Of a DNA stretch of 64,000 bases, positions 39,889 through 49,986 are shown one piece after another (the first letter of the stretch is position 1; each line of letters starts with the position of its first letter). The stretch is from Thauera sp. UBA6194 (GTDB taxonomy: Bacteria; Pseudomonadota; Gammaproteobacteria; Burkholderiales; Rhodocyclaceae): assembly GCA_002422685.1 (NCBI GenBank), contig DITC01000039.1:1-64000 (forward strand), given 5' to 3'. The notes below the pieces were generated by a model that saw only the letters and a program-made list of their open reading frames with translations, was not told the DNA's origin and did no database searches. A program made the translations under genes and the position numbers.

Positions 39889-40551
39889 ATGAAATCCACA
39901 CCACTCACCGCCGCCACCTGCCGCATCTGCCTCGTCCGCCATGGCGAGACAGCCTGGAATGTGGAACGCAGGCTGCAGGGGCACCTCGACATCCCCTTGA
40001 ACACGGTGGGCCAGCGCCAGGCCGAAGCGGCCGCGGCGAACCTGGAGCGCACACCTTTCGCCGCGTTCTACAGCAGCGACCTGACGCGCACGCGCGAGAC
40101 GGCTGCGACCGTCGCGCGCCCGCACGGCCTCGCGGTGAGGCCCGAACCCCGCCTGCGCGAACGCCACTACGGCGCGTTCCAGGGCCTCACCTATGCGGAG
40201 GCGGCGCGCTTGCACCCCGACACCTATCGCCTGTTCGTGGCGCGCGACACCGAATTCAGCTTTCCCGGCGGCGGAGAAAGCCTGAACACCTTCGCCGCAC
40301 GCGTGCGCGCGGCGCTCGAGGACATCGCGGCACGCCACCGCGGCGAGCAGGTTCTGGTCGTCACCCATGGCGGCGTGCTCGACGTCGTGCACCGCATTGC
40401 ATCGAGCACGGACCTGCGGGCGCCCCGCGACTTCGCCCTCCCCAACGCCGCGCTCAACTGGATCGAGCACACCGCGGGCGCATGGCGCATGCTGCGCTGG
40501 GCCGACCAGACGCATCTGGGCGAAGCACGCGACGAATTGCCAAACGCATAA
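39889..40551 (+). CDS. histidine phosphatase (phosphoglycerate mutase-like)
   Basis: Protein of 220 residues of the histidine phosphatase superfamily. The catalytic RHG motif is in ICLVRHGETAWNVERRLQG, the second phosphate pocket in YSSDLTRTRETA, and the second catalytic His in VVTHGGVLDVVHR. The family covers cofactor-dependent phosphoglycerate mutases, CobC-like and broad phosphatases; the short length argues for a phosphatase. It lies between the two TRAP binding-protein genes but is separated from both by terminators. Confidence 0.92.
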   Translation: MKSTPLTAATCRICLVRHGETAWNVERRLQGHLDIPLNTVGQRQAEAAAANLERTPFAAFYSSDLTRTRETAATVARPHGLAVRPEPRLRERHYGAFQGLTYAEAARLHPDTYRLFVARDTEFSFPGGGESLNTFAARVRAALEDIAARHRGEQVLVVTHGGVLDVVHRIASSTDLRAPRDFALPNAALNWIEHTAGAWRMLRWADQTHLGEARDELPNA

Positions 40552-40565
40552 CACGCGATATTCAT

Positions 40566-40588
40566 AAAAACCCCTGAATAAGGGTTTT
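40566..40588 (+). terminator. hairpin after the phosphatase gene
   Basis: AAAACCC and GGGTTTT (about 40567-40573 and 40581-40587) flank CTGAATAA; the T-run is part of the stem and is extended by TTTT a few bases on. A modest intrinsic terminator that isolates the next TRAP unit. Confidence 0.6.
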
Positions 40589-40619
40589 CCTCGGTTTTCG
40601 TTGAATCAAGCACGCTTCG

Positions 40620-40657
40620 TATAATCGTGCCGCTTGAAAACCACTTCAAAGGGGACA
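40620..40657 (+). promoter_or_regulatory. -10 box and ribosome binding site of the TRAP operon
   Basis: TATAAT at 40620-40625 and AAAGGGGA at 40648-40655 lead to a GTG start at 40,660. The layout copies that of TRAP binding protein 1, including the GTGGAACGTCGC start, which supports both start choices. Confidence 0.5.
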
Positions 40658-40659
40658 CC

Positions 40660-41742
40660 GTGGAACGTCGCAAATTCATCCAGGGCGCCGGCATGGCCGG
40701 CATTCTCGCAGCCGGCACCGCGCCGGCCATCGTGCGCGCGCAGGAGCAGATCCGCTGGCGCCTGGCCTCGAGCTTCCCGAAATCGCTCGACACCGTGTTC
40801 GGCGCATCCGAAGTCTTCGCCAAGAACGTGACCGAAGCGACCGGCGGCAAGTTCAGCATCTCCGTCCATCCTGCCGGCGAGCTCGTGCCCGCCTTCGGCG
40901 TGGTCGACGCGGTGCAGCAAGGCACCATCGAGTGCGCCCACACCGCGCCCTACTACTTTTTCGGCAAGGACGAGACCTTCGCGCTCGACTGCGCCGTGCC
41001 TTTCGGCATGAACTCGCGCACGATGACGGCGTGGATGAACGAGGGCAACGGCATGAAGCTGTTCCGCGAGTTCTACGCCCAGTTCAACATCGTGAACATC
41101 CCCTGCGGCAACACCGGCGCGCAGATGGGCGGCTGGTACCGCAAGGAGATCAAGTCGGTCGCCGACCTCAACGGCCTCAAGTTCCGCGTCGGCGGCTTCG
41201 GCGGCCGCGTGCTGGCCAAGCTCGGCGTGGTGGCGCAGAACATTCCCGCCGGCGAGATCTACCAGGCGCTGGAAAAAGGCACGATCGACGCCGCCGAATG
41301 GATCGGCCCCAACGACGACCTCAAGCTCGGCCTGCACAAGGTCGCGCAGAACTACTACTTCCCGGCGTGGTGGGAAGGCAGCACCCAGTTCTCGCTGTAC
41401 ATCAACGACAAGCAGTGGAACGGGCTGTCCAAGGAATACCAGGCGATCGTGCAGCACGCCGCCGCCGCGGCGCACATCTACTGCCAGGCGCGCTACGACG
41501 CACGCAACCCGGGCGCGCTCAAGCAGCTGGTCTCCGAAGGCGCCAAGCTCAGCCGCTTCCCGCGCGACGTGATGGATGCTGCGTTCAAGGCCTCGCGCGA
41601 GGTCTATGCCGAGCTCGCCGAGAAGAACCCGAACTGGCAGAAGATCTTCCCCGACTACTCGCGCTTCCTGGCCGATCAGGTGCAGTGGCAGTCGGTGGCC
41701 GAGGGCAATTACTCGCAGTACATGTCCGGACAGAAGCTGTAA
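40660..41742 (+). CDS. TRAP transporter substrate-binding protein (DctP/TakP type), copy 2
   Basis: Periplasmic binding protein of 360 residues with an ERRKFIQGAGMAG signal and mature start EQIRWRLASSFPKSLDTVFG. It shares GGNTGAQMGGWYRKEI and LEKGTIDAAEWIGPNDDLKLG with copy 1 and with TakP. Where copy 1 has PYDDEK this copy has PNDDLK, near the expected ligand or dimer region. It is followed by dctQ and dctM on the same strand, so this is the cognate binding protein of a complete tripartite transporter. Confidence 0.94.
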   Translation: MERRKFIQGAGMAGILAAGTAPAIVRAQEQIRWRLASSFPKSLDTVFGASEVFAKNVTEATGGKFSISVHPAGELVPAFGVVDAVQQGTIECAHTAPYYFFGKDETFALDCAVPFGMNSRTMTAWMNEGNGMKLFREFYAQFNIVNIPCGNTGAQMGGWYRKEIKSVADLNGLKFRVGGFGGRVLAKLGVVAQNIPAGEIYQALEKGTIDAAEWIGPNDDLKLGLHKVAQNYYFPAWWEGSTQFSLYINDKQWNGLSKEYQAIVQHAAAAAHIYCQARYDARNPGALKQLVSEGAKLSRFPRDVMDAAFKASREVYAELAEKNPNWQKIFPDYSRFLADQVQWQSVAEGNYSQYMSGQKL

Positions 41743-41895
41743 GGCTGTAAGATGCGCGGCCGCGCCCGGCCCCGAGCCGCGGCGCGTGCCGACGCCCCGC
41801 GCGCTGACGCGTCACATCGTCCCGGCCGCTTGCGACCGGTGCCGTGAGTTGCGGTGCCCGGTCGTCCCGTTTCTTCAACGCATCCAGGCTCTCCC

Positions 41896-42489
41896 ATGGG
41901 AACGCTCCTCCGCCTCTCCGCGCTGATCGACGCACTGACCCGATTCGTCGGCAAGTCCACGATCTGGCTCGTGCTCGCCGCCACGCTGATCAGCGCCCTC
42001 AATGCGATCGCGCGCAAGGCGTTCAACGTCGGCTCCAACGCCTACCTCGAGATCCAGTGGTACCTGTTTGCCGGCGTATTCATGCTCGGAGCGGGCTACG
42101 TGTTCCTGCAGAACGCCCACGTGCGCATCGACGTCGTGGCCAGCAAGCTCTCGATGCGCACACGCAACATCATCGACATCGTCGGCATCGTGCTTTTCCT
42201 GCTGCCGATGTGCTGGTTCATGATCCAGTTTTCCTGGCCGCTGGTGCATAACGCCTACGTGTCGCACGAGGTGTCCTCCAACGCCGGCGGCCTGATCCGC
42301 TGGCCGGTGTATGCGCTCGTGCCCGCGGGCTTTGCCCTGCTCGCGCTCCAGGCGCTGTCCGAGCTCGTCAAGCGCGTCGCTTTCCTGCGCGGGCTCGGCC
42401 CCAATCCGCTCCTGCAGGTCGTCGATGAAGTCGCCGACGCGGCAGAGATCGCCCGTGCTTCCGCCTCCGCGAGCGAGACCGAAAAATGA
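41896..42489 (+). CDS. dctQ: TRAP transporter small permease subunit
   Basis: Four-helix membrane protein of 197 residues that pairs with DctM. Hydrophobic segments at about 21-41, 56-76, 93-115 and 137-157; EIQWYLFAGVFMLGAGYVFLQNAHVRIDV is the DctQ signature. The C-terminal Ala/Glu-rich tail is cytoplasmic in style. The 153-base gap from copy 2 has no terminator. The stop overlaps dctM by four bases. Confidence 0.93.
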   Translation: MGTLLRLSALIDALTRFVGKSTIWLVLAATLISALNAIARKAFNVGSNAYLEIQWYLFAGVFMLGAGYVFLQNAHVRIDVVASKLSMRTRNIIDIVGIVLFLLPMCWFMIQFSWPLVHNAYVSHEVSSNAGGLIRWPVYALVPAGFALLALQALSELVKRVAFLRGLGPNPLLQVVDEVADAAEIARASASASETEK

Positions 42490-44174
42490 TCGAAATGCTC
42501 TCGACCAGCCTGCCCCAGCTGATGTTTCTCATGCTGGCGATCTTCCTGCTCAGCGGTTTCCCGGTCGCTTTCTCGCTCGCCGCCACCGGCCTGATGTTCG
42601 GCTTCGTCGGTATCGAATTCGGCATGCTGCCGGCCAGCCTGTTCCAGGCCCTGCCCCTGCGCGTGTTCGGCATCATCCAGAACGACACCTTGCTCGCGAT
42701 CCCGTTCTTCACCCTGATGGGGCTGGTTCTGGAGCGCAGCGGCATGGCCGAGGACCTGCTCGACACCGTCGGCCAGGTGTTCGGCCCGGTGCGCGGCGGC
42801 CTTGCGCTCGCCGTCATCCTGGTCGGCGCCCTGCTCGCGGCCACCACCGGCGTGGTCGCCGCATCGGTGATCTCGATGGGTCTGATCTCGCTGCCGATCA
42901 TGCTGCGCTACGGCTACAGCCGCGCGATCGCCTCGGGCGCGATTACCGCATCGGGCACGCTGGCGCAGGCCGTGCCGCCGTCGCTGGTGCTCATCGTCAT
43001 GGCCGACCAGCTCGGCCGCAGCGTGGGCGATCTGTATCGCGGCGCCTTCCTCCCGGCCTTCATGCTGATCGGCATGTACGTGATGTTCATCGTCGGCCTG
43101 GCCATCTTCAAGCCGAAGCTGGTGCCCGCCCTGCCCCCCGAGGCACGCCATTACCGCGAAGAGGACGGCAGCTCGGGCATGCGCTCGCTCGGCGTGTTTT
43201 CCATCCTGGTCACGGTGCTCACCACGGTGTTCGGCCTGTACTACGCCGACATCGCGAGCGCGATCTCCGGCGCCGAGCGCACGCCGCCCAGCGACGAGAC
43301 CATCGTGGTCTCGCTCACGGTGGGCACGCTGATCGCCTTCTTCGGTGCGGCGCTCAACAAGCTGCTGCGCCTCGGGCTGTTGTCGCGCATCACCGAGCGC
43401 GTCACCTTCGTGCTCATTCCGCCGCTCACGCTGATCTTCCTCGTCCTCGGCACCATTTTCCTCGGCGTCGCCACGCCGACCGAGGGCGGAGCCATGGGCG
43501 CGGTCGGCGCGCTGCTGATGGCGCTCGTCCGGCGCCGCCTCGACCTGCCGCTGCTCAAGCACGCGCTGGAATCGACCGCCCGGCTGTCGACCTTCGTGCT
43601 CTTCATCCTCATCGGCTCGACGCTGTTCAGCTTCACCTTCATCGCGGTCGATGGCCAGCTCTGGGTCGAGCACCTGTTCGACAAGCTGCCGGGCGGTCAG
43701 GTGGGCTTCCTGATCTTCGTGAACCTGATGGTGTTCGTGCTCGGTTTCTTCCTCGACTTCTTCGAGATCGCCTTCATCCTCGTGCCGCTGCTGGCACCGA
43801 TCGCGGAAAAGCTGGACATCAACCTGATCTGGTTCGGCGTGATGCTGGCGATGAACCTGCAGACGTCCTTCCTCACCCCGCCCTTCGGCTTCGCGCTGTT
43901 CTACCTGCGCAGCGTGGCACCGACCAAGTCCTTCCTCGACCGCGTCACCGGTCGCCAGATCGAGGGCGTGACGACGATGGACATCTACCGCGGCTCGATC
44001 CCCTTCGTGATCATCCAGGTGATCATGCTGACGCTGCTGTTGGTGTTCCCCGAGATCGTCACCTTCAGCCTCGACAAGCCGGTGCTGGTCGACCCCGACT
44101 CGATTCAGCTCGAGATCCCAGGCAGCTTCGACGGCGGCGGCTGGGGCGACGAGAAATCCCAGGACGGCTGGTAA
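42486..44174 (+). CDS. dctM: TRAP transporter large permease subunit
   Basis: Ion-coupled translocation subunit of 562 residues with about a dozen membrane segments. Typical sequences: FLLSGFPVAFSLAATGLMFG, IPFFTLMGLVLERSGMAEDLL and ASGTLAQAVPPSLVLIVMAD. Longer than the common 430-residue DctM, because of an insert around 210-330 and a C-terminal extension; such long forms go with TakP-like systems. Ends before a strong terminator. Confidence 0.95.
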   Translation: MIEMLSTSLPQLMFLMLAIFLLSGFPVAFSLAATGLMFGFVGIEFGMLPASLFQALPLRVFGIIQNDTLLAIPFFTLMGLVLERSGMAEDLLDTVGQVFGPVRGGLALAVILVGALLAATTGVVAASVISMGLISLPIMLRYGYSRAIASGAITASGTLAQAVPPSLVLIVMADQLGRSVGDLYRGAFLPAFMLIGMYVMFIVGLAIFKPKLVPALPPEARHYREEDGSSGMRSLGVFSILVTVLTTVFGLYYADIASAISGAERTPPSDETIVVSLTVGTLIAFFGAALNKLLRLGLLSRITERVTFVLIPPLTLIFLVLGTIFLGVATPTEGGAMGAVGALLMALVRRRLDLPLLKHALESTARLSTFVLFILIGSTLFSFTFIAVDGQLWVEHLFDKLPGGQVGFLIFVNLMVFVLGFFLDFFEIAFILVPLLAPIAEKLDINLIWFGVMLAMNLQTSFLTPPFGFALFYLRSVAPTKSFLDRVTGRQIEGVTTMDIYRGSIPFVIIQVIMLTLLLVFPEIVTFSLDKPVLVDPDSIQLEIPGSFDGGGWGDEKSQDGW

Positions 44175-44192
44175 AGCCGCCGGCAGACGGGC

Positions 44193-44232
44193 AAAAGGCG
44201 CGCATCCTCTTCGATGCGCGCCTTTTTTTTGC
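44193..44232 (+). terminator. intrinsic terminator of the TRAP operon
   Basis: A perfect 14-bp stem AAAAGGCGCGCATC / GATGCGCGCCTTTT (44193-44206, 44213-44226) with loop CTCTTC, followed by more T to 44,230. It separates dctM from glyA. Confidence 0.95.
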
Positions 44233-44288
44233 CCCGCCCGCCCGTGATAAACTCGCGCGTTGATTTCATCCTCTTCAGAGCCGCCGAC

Positions 44289-45539
<1,251 letters not shown>

Positions 45540-45599
45540 GCCGCCCGGCGGGGCTTGCGCCGACATGGTGCCCGCCCCGCCCGCGATTGCCTCCCGGCC

Positions 45600-46112
45600 A
45601 TGAAATGCCCCTTCTGCGCTGACCCCAACACCCAGGTCACCGACACGCGCGAAAACGAAGACGGCGACGTCGTCCGGCGTCGCCGTCGCTGCGTGAAGTG
45701 TGACAAGCGCTTCACCACCTACGAGCGCATCGACCTCAAGATGCCGCACATCGTCAAGCGCAACGGCAACCGTACCGAGTTCGACCACGCCAAGCTCGCC
45801 GGCAGCATGAAGCTGGCGCTGCGCAAGCGCCCGGTCACCATCGAGGCCATCGACGCCGCCGTCGACCGTATCGAGGCCCGCCTGCTCTCCATGGGCGAGC
45901 AGGAAGTCCCGAGCGAGAAGATCGGCGAGCTGGTGATGAAGGAGCTCAAGAAGCTCGACAAGGTTGCCTACATCCGCTTCGCGTCGGTATATCGCAACTT
46001 CGCCGACGTGGATGAGTTCTCGGAGGTGATCCGCGAAGTGCAGCCGCGGCCGCGCAAGAGCAAGGCGAACAAACCCGGCATCGACCCCGAACATGACCTT
46101 TTCGGCGGCTGA
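45600..46112 (+). CDS. nrdR: transcriptional repressor NrdR
   Basis: Nucleotide-sensing repressor of ribonucleotide reductase genes. The 170 residues start with a zinc ribbon (CPFC at 3-6, CVKC at 31-34) followed by RRRRR and [12 protein letters not shown], then the ATP-cone domain ([18 protein letters not shown]...). Start at the zinc-ribbon ATG, 61 bases after glyA. Its 3' end overlaps ribD by 20 bases, so the two are co-translated. Confidence 0.96.
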   Translation: MKCPFCADPNTQVTDTRENEDGDVVRRRRRCVKCDKRFTTYERIDLKMPHIVKRNGNRTEFDHAKLAGSMKLALRKRPVTIEAIDAAVDRIEARLLSMGEQEVPSEKIGELVMKELKKLDKVAYIRFASVYRNFADVDEFSEVIREVQPRPRKSKANKPGIDPEHDLFGG

Positions 46113-47205
46113 TCACGCCGCCATGGCGCGAGCGCTGCAGCTCGCGGCCCGCGGCCTCGCCACCACCTCGCCCAATCCGCGGGTGGGCTGCGTCCTGGTG
46201 CGCGACGGCGGTACCGTGGGTGAAGGCTGGCACGCGCGCGCCGGTGAAGCGCACGCCGAGATCCACGCGCTGCGCCAGGCCGCGCAGGCCGCGCGCGGCG
46301 CCACCGCCTACGTTACGCTCGAGCCCTGCTCCCACTTCGGCCGCACGCCACCCTGCGCCGACGCGTTGATCGAAGCCGGCGTGGCGCGCGTCGTGGTCGC
46401 GATGGTCGACCCGAACCCGCTCGTGGCCGGTCGCGGACTCGAGCGCCTGCGCGCCGCCGGCGTCGTGACCGAGCACGGCCTGCTGGAAGAGCAGGCGCGC
46501 GAGCTGAACATCGGCTTCGTGTCGCGAATGACGCGCGGTCGCCCTTGGGTCCGCCTCAAGGCCGCCACCACGCTCGACGGCAAGACCGCGCTCGAGAACG
46601 GTGTCAGCCAATGGATTACCGGCCCCGCGGCCCGTGCCGACGGCCACCGCTGGCGCGCGCGCGCCTGCGCCATCCTGACCGGCATCGGCACGGTGCAGGC
46701 GGATGATCCGCAGCTCACGGTGCGCGACGTCCCATGCACACGCCAGCCCCTGCGCGTGCTGATCGACGCGAAACTCCTGGTCTCGCCTGCGGCCAGAATC
46801 CTCCAAGGCGCGCCGATCCTCATCGCCACCGCGAGCGAGGACCCGAGCCGCATCGGCGCGCTCGCCGAACGCGGCCACGAAGTCCTGTGCCTGCCGAACA
46901 CTACGGGCAAGGTCGATCTGCCACGATTGCTGCAGGAACTCGGCGCTCGCGGCCTCAACGAGGTGCACGTCGAGGCCGGCTTCAAACTCAATGGCTCGCT
47001 GATGCGCGAAGGATGCGTGGACGAGTTGCTGCTCTACCTGGCGCCGATGCTCGTGGGCGACGCCGCGCAGGGGCTGTTCAACCTGCCCGGGCTGAGCACG
47101 CTTGCGGGCGCGACGCGGCTCGACATCCGGGATCTGCGCATGATCGGCGGCGACCTGCGCCTGATTGCCCGCCCGCACGCAGCAGCGAGTCAAGCCGGGC
47201 GCTGA
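46093..47205 (+). CDS. ribD: riboflavin biosynthesis deaminase/reductase
   Basis: Bifunctional second and third steps of riboflavin synthesis. The 370 residues comprise a cytidine-deaminase-like domain with zinc ligands in EAHAEIHAL and [12 protein letters not shown], and a DHFR-like reductase domain from about 150 ([33 protein letters not shown]). The first nine codons overlap the nrdR end. No ribE, ribBA or ribH follows and no FMN riboswitch is seen. Confidence 0.96.
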   Translation: MTFSAADHAAMARALQLAARGLATTSPNPRVGCVLVRDGGTVGEGWHARAGEAHAEIHALRQAAQAARGATAYVTLEPCSHFGRTPPCADALIEAGVARVVVAMVDPNPLVAGRGLERLRAAGVVTEHGLLEEQARELNIGFVSRMTRGRPWVRLKAATTLDGKTALENGVSQWITGPAARADGHRWRARACAILTGIGTVQADDPQLTVRDVPCTRQPLRVLIDAKLLVSPAARILQGAPILIATASEDPSRIGALAERGHEVLCLPNTTGKVDLPRLLQELGARGLNEVHVEAGFKLNGSLMREGCVDELLLYLAPMLVGDAAQGLFNLPGLSTLAGATRLDIRDLRMIGGDLRLIARPHAAASQAGR

Positions 47206-47295
47206 GCGCGCAGGGCGACCCTCCCCGCGCCCATCGCAGGAGTGCCTTGCACCCCGCGTCCTGCCTGACCGGTCGAGACCGACGCGGCGCGCCGA

Positions 47296-48048
47296 TCAGT
47301 GCCGGTGGCCGCACACCGTGCAACCCGGGTCGCGCGCCAGCGCAATGCTGCGCCACTCCATGGCCAGCCCATCGAGCAACAAAAGCCGTCCGTCGAGCGT
47401 GGTTCCGCAGCCGATCACCAGCTTCAGCGCCTCGGCCGCCTGAATGGTGCCGATGATGCCGACGATAGGCGCGAACACCCCCATCACCGCGCAGCGCACC
47501 TCTTCCACGTCCTCGCCCTCCGGGAACAGGCAGTGATAGCACGCACTGTCCGCAGTACGCAGGTCGAACACCGACACCTGACCGTCGAAACGGATCGCCG
47601 CGCCCGAAACGAGCGGCTTGCGGTGCATGACGCAGGCGCGATTGATGGCGTGGCGGGTGGCAAAGTTGTCGCTGCAATCGAGCACCACATCGGCGCGCGC
47701 GATCTCGGCCTCGAGCGCACTGCCCGCCAGGCGCTGGCGGATCGGATCGATACGGGTCTCGGGGTTCAAGCGATGCAGGGTCTCGCGTGCCGAGATCACC
47801 TTGGGCGCGCCCACGCGATCCGCAGAATGCAGGATCTGACGCTGCAGGTTGGTGAGATCGACCTCGTCGTCGTCGGCGATGGCCAGCGTCCCCATGCCGG
47901 CCGCAGCCAGATACATCGCGGCGGGCGAGCCCAGCCCCCCTGCACCGACGATCAGCGCGCGTGCGTCGAGCAGCCGCTGCTGGCCGTCGACGTCGATTTC
48001 GGGCAGCAGGATGTGGCGGCTGTAGCGCAGCAGCTGATCGTCGTTCAT
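47296..48048 (-). CDS. moeB: ThiF/MoeB/HesA-family adenylyltransferase
   Basis: E1-like enzyme of 250 residues that adenylylates the C-terminal Gly-Gly of a sulfur carrier (MoaD or ThiS). RYSRHILLPEIDVDGQQ starts the family core; the nucleotide-binding GAGGLGSPAAMYLAAAG and Arg finger region NLQRQILH follow. Four zinc cysteines appear as CYHC and, near the end, C-x2-C in CTVCG. MoeB and ThiF cannot be separated on sequence alone. Confidence 0.9.
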   Translation of the reverse strand: MNDDQLLRYSRHILLPEIDVDGQQRLLDARALIVGAGGLGSPAAMYLAAAGMGTLAIADDDEVDLTNLQRQILHSADRVGAPKVISARETLHRLNPETRIDPIRQRLAGSALEAEIARADVVLDCSDNFATRHAINRACVMHRKPLVSGAAIRFDGQVSVFDLRTADSACYHCLFPEGEDVEEVRCAVMGVFAPIVGIIGTIQAAEALKLVIGCGTTLDGRLLLLDGLAMEWRSIALARDPGCTVCGHRH

Positions 48049-48065
48049 CGGGCGTGCTTACCTGC

Positions 48066-48518
48066 TCACTTGTATTCGCGCAGCTCGAGCGGCGTGTCGT
48101 CGTGGTCGCCATGCAGCTGGTGGTCCCAGGCCTGGATGTAGACCTCGTTCGACTGCTTGATGAGACGCTCGGGCGAGAGCAGGTTGTGACGCTGAGTCTC
48201 CTCGCTGAAATACACCAGCGCCCGCACGAGCTTGACGTAAAGCGAGTTCTCGAGCGCGAAGCCGGCGTCGCGCAATGCCTCTTCCAGCGTCTCCAGCGAA
48301 TAATCGAGCACCGAGTACCGTACGACGATGGTCAGCGCGTCGTCGGCGCGCTCGAGTTGAAGCCCCTTCAGCGCCTGCAACGCCTTCCAGGCGCGCTCGA
48401 CCTGTCCCGGGGGCAAGCCCTTGAAACGGATCTCGCGCTGCTTGTCGATGTCGGCGCCAGGCGAGGGGCGGTCGTGATGCCTGCCGGCCAGCTTGTAGGC
48501 GGTCTCCCTGCGCATCAT
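48066..48518 (-). CDS. conserved hypothetical protein, HMA-like fold
   Basis: A 150-residue soluble protein I cannot name. Residues 27-92 (REIRFKGLPPGQ, then ALTIVVRYSVLDYSLETLEEALRDAGF) have the alternating strand-helix pattern and closing LEEALRDAGF of heavy-metal-associated domains, but the metal-binding CxxC is absent. The C-terminal part (YFSEETQRHNLLSPERLIKQSNEVYIQAWDH) is highly charged. It lies 17 bases after moeB's start on the same strand, between ctpA and moeB, suggesting co-transcription. Confidence 0.7.
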   Translation of the reverse strand: MMRRETAYKLAGRHHDRPSPGADIDKQREIRFKGLPPGQVERAWKALQALKGLQLERADDALTIVVRYSVLDYSLETLEEALRDAGFALENSLYVKLVRALVYFSEETQRHNLLSPERLIKQSNEVYIQAWDHQLHGDHDDTPLELREYK

Positions 48519-48538
48519 GCCCCTCCCGTCCTCATGGT

Positions 48539-49939
48539 TCAGTTTTTATTCTGGACGATCTGCTCACCCTTGAGAAGGCGAATGGCCTGCTGCAGCTGGT
48601 AGTCGTTTTCGCCCGCCAGCTCGAAGCGCACCGGCTCGGCCTCTTCCTTGTCCGCACCGGGTTCTGCCGCATCGCCCTTCGCCGCTTCGGCCTCTGCCGC
48701 CTCGAGCTTCGCTTCGGCCTCGGGGTCGAGATCGTTGCCGAGATGGCCGAGCAGATCCGCTTCGCGCACGCGGCGGCTGGACCCGTTCTCGGTTTCCTCG
48801 ACCACGAGATCGGGCTCGATGCCCTTGGCCTGGATCGAGCGCCCGCTCGGCGTGTAATAGCGCGCGGTGGTGAGCTTGATCGCGGTGTTGTTGTTGAGCG
48901 GCAGGATGGTCTGCACCGACCCCTTGCCGAAGGTCTGCGTTCCCATCACGGTGGCACGCTTGTGGTCCTGCAGCGCCCCGGCGACGATCTCGGAGGCCGA
49001 CGCCGAGCCGGCATTGACCAGCACCACCATCGGCACTTCGCGCGCAAACGCCGGCAGGCGGCGCAGGAAGTCGTCACGCGTGCCGCGCAGGTAATCGGCC
49101 GCGGTTGCGCGATACTCGCGCCGCGCATCGTCCGTGCGACCATCGGTGGACACCACCAAGGTATCCGCGGGCAGGAACGCGGCCGAAACACCCACCGCCC
49201 CATGGAGGAGGCCACCCGGGTCGTTGCGCAGGTCGAGAACCAGGCCCTGCACCGGGCCTTCGGCTGCGAGCCTGGCAAGGTGCTCGACCACCGCCGACGC
49301 TGTGTTCTCCTGGAACTGCGCGACGCGCAGGTAGGCGTAGCCGGGCTCGACGAGCTTGGACTTGACGCTCTGCACCTTGATGACTTCGCGCGTGAGCTTG
49401 ATCACCACCGGCTGGCTCTGACCCTTGCGCATGATCGTGAGCGTGATGTCGGTCTTCGGCTTGCCGCGCATGCGCTTGACCGCGTCGTTGAGGTTCATGC
49501 CCTTGACCGGGGTGTCGTCGAGCTTGACGATCAGGTCACCCGCCAGCACGCCAGCGCGGAACGCGGGCGTATCCTCGATCGGGGAGATGACCTTCACGAA
49601 GCCGTCTTCCATGCCCACCTCGATGCCCAAGCCGCCGAACTCGCCCTGGGTGCCCACCTGCAGGTCCTTGAAGGCTTCGGCGTCGAGATAAGCCGAATGC
49701 GGATCCAGCCCCGAGAGCATGCCGCTGATCGAGTCGGTGATGAGCTTCTTGTCCTCGACCGGTTCGACGTAACCCTGCTTGATCGCGTTGAACACGTCGG
49801 CGTATGCGCGCAACTCCTCGACGGGCAGCGGCACCTGCACGCTGCGGTCGGCGCTGGCGGAAAAATTGAGACTGACCAAAACACCCGCGACCATGCCGGT
49901 CATCACGAGGCCGAACTGTTTCAGCTTGCTGCTACGCAT
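48539..49939 (-). CDS. ctpA: carboxy-terminal processing protease (S41)
   Basis: Periplasmic serine protease of 466 residues, part of envelope quality control and of control over peptidoglycan hydrolases. It has an N-terminal signal anchor (FGLVMTGMVAGVLVSLNF), a PDZ domain (about 85-170; GGLGIEVGMEDG) and the S41 domain. The catalytic serine is in NAGSASASEIVAGAL, the lysine in GTQTFGKGSVQT. A charged Glu/Ala-rich tail follows. GGAGCTCTC precedes the ATG. envC is directly upstream. Confidence 0.95.
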   Translation of the reverse strand: MRSSKLKQFGLVMTGMVAGVLVSLNFSASADRSVQVPLPVEELRAYADVFNAIKQGYVEPVEDKKLITDSISGMLSGLDPHSAYLDAEAFKDLQVGTQGEFGGLGIEVGMEDGFVKVISPIEDTPAFRAGVLAGDLIVKLDDTPVKGMNLNDAVKRMRGKPKTDITLTIMRKGQSQPVVIKLTREVIKVQSVKSKLVEPGYAYLRVAQFQENTASAVVEHLARLAAEGPVQGLVLDLRNDPGGLLHGAVGVSAAFLPADTLVVSTDGRTDDARREYRATAADYLRGTRDDFLRRLPAFAREVPMVVLVNAGSASASEIVAGALQDHKRATVMGTQTFGKGSVQTILPLNNNTAIKLTTARYYTPSGRSIQAKGIEPDLVVEETENGSSRRVREADLLGHLGNDLDPEAEAKLEAAEAEAAKGDAAEPGADKEEAEPVRFELAGENDYQLQQAIRLLKGEQIVQNKN

Positions 49940-49986
49940 GAGAGCTCCATTGATGCGCCGGCACCTTTGGCCGGTCTGTCCGTCGG

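Noticed and set aside
44175..44288. Glycine riboswitch before glyA
   Set aside because: Only a terminator and a short promoter region fit into the 114 bases; no tandem aptamer motif is visible.
46093..47295. FMN riboswitch for ribD
   Set aside because: The ribD start lies within nrdR, leaving no leader; no FMN-motif was seen.
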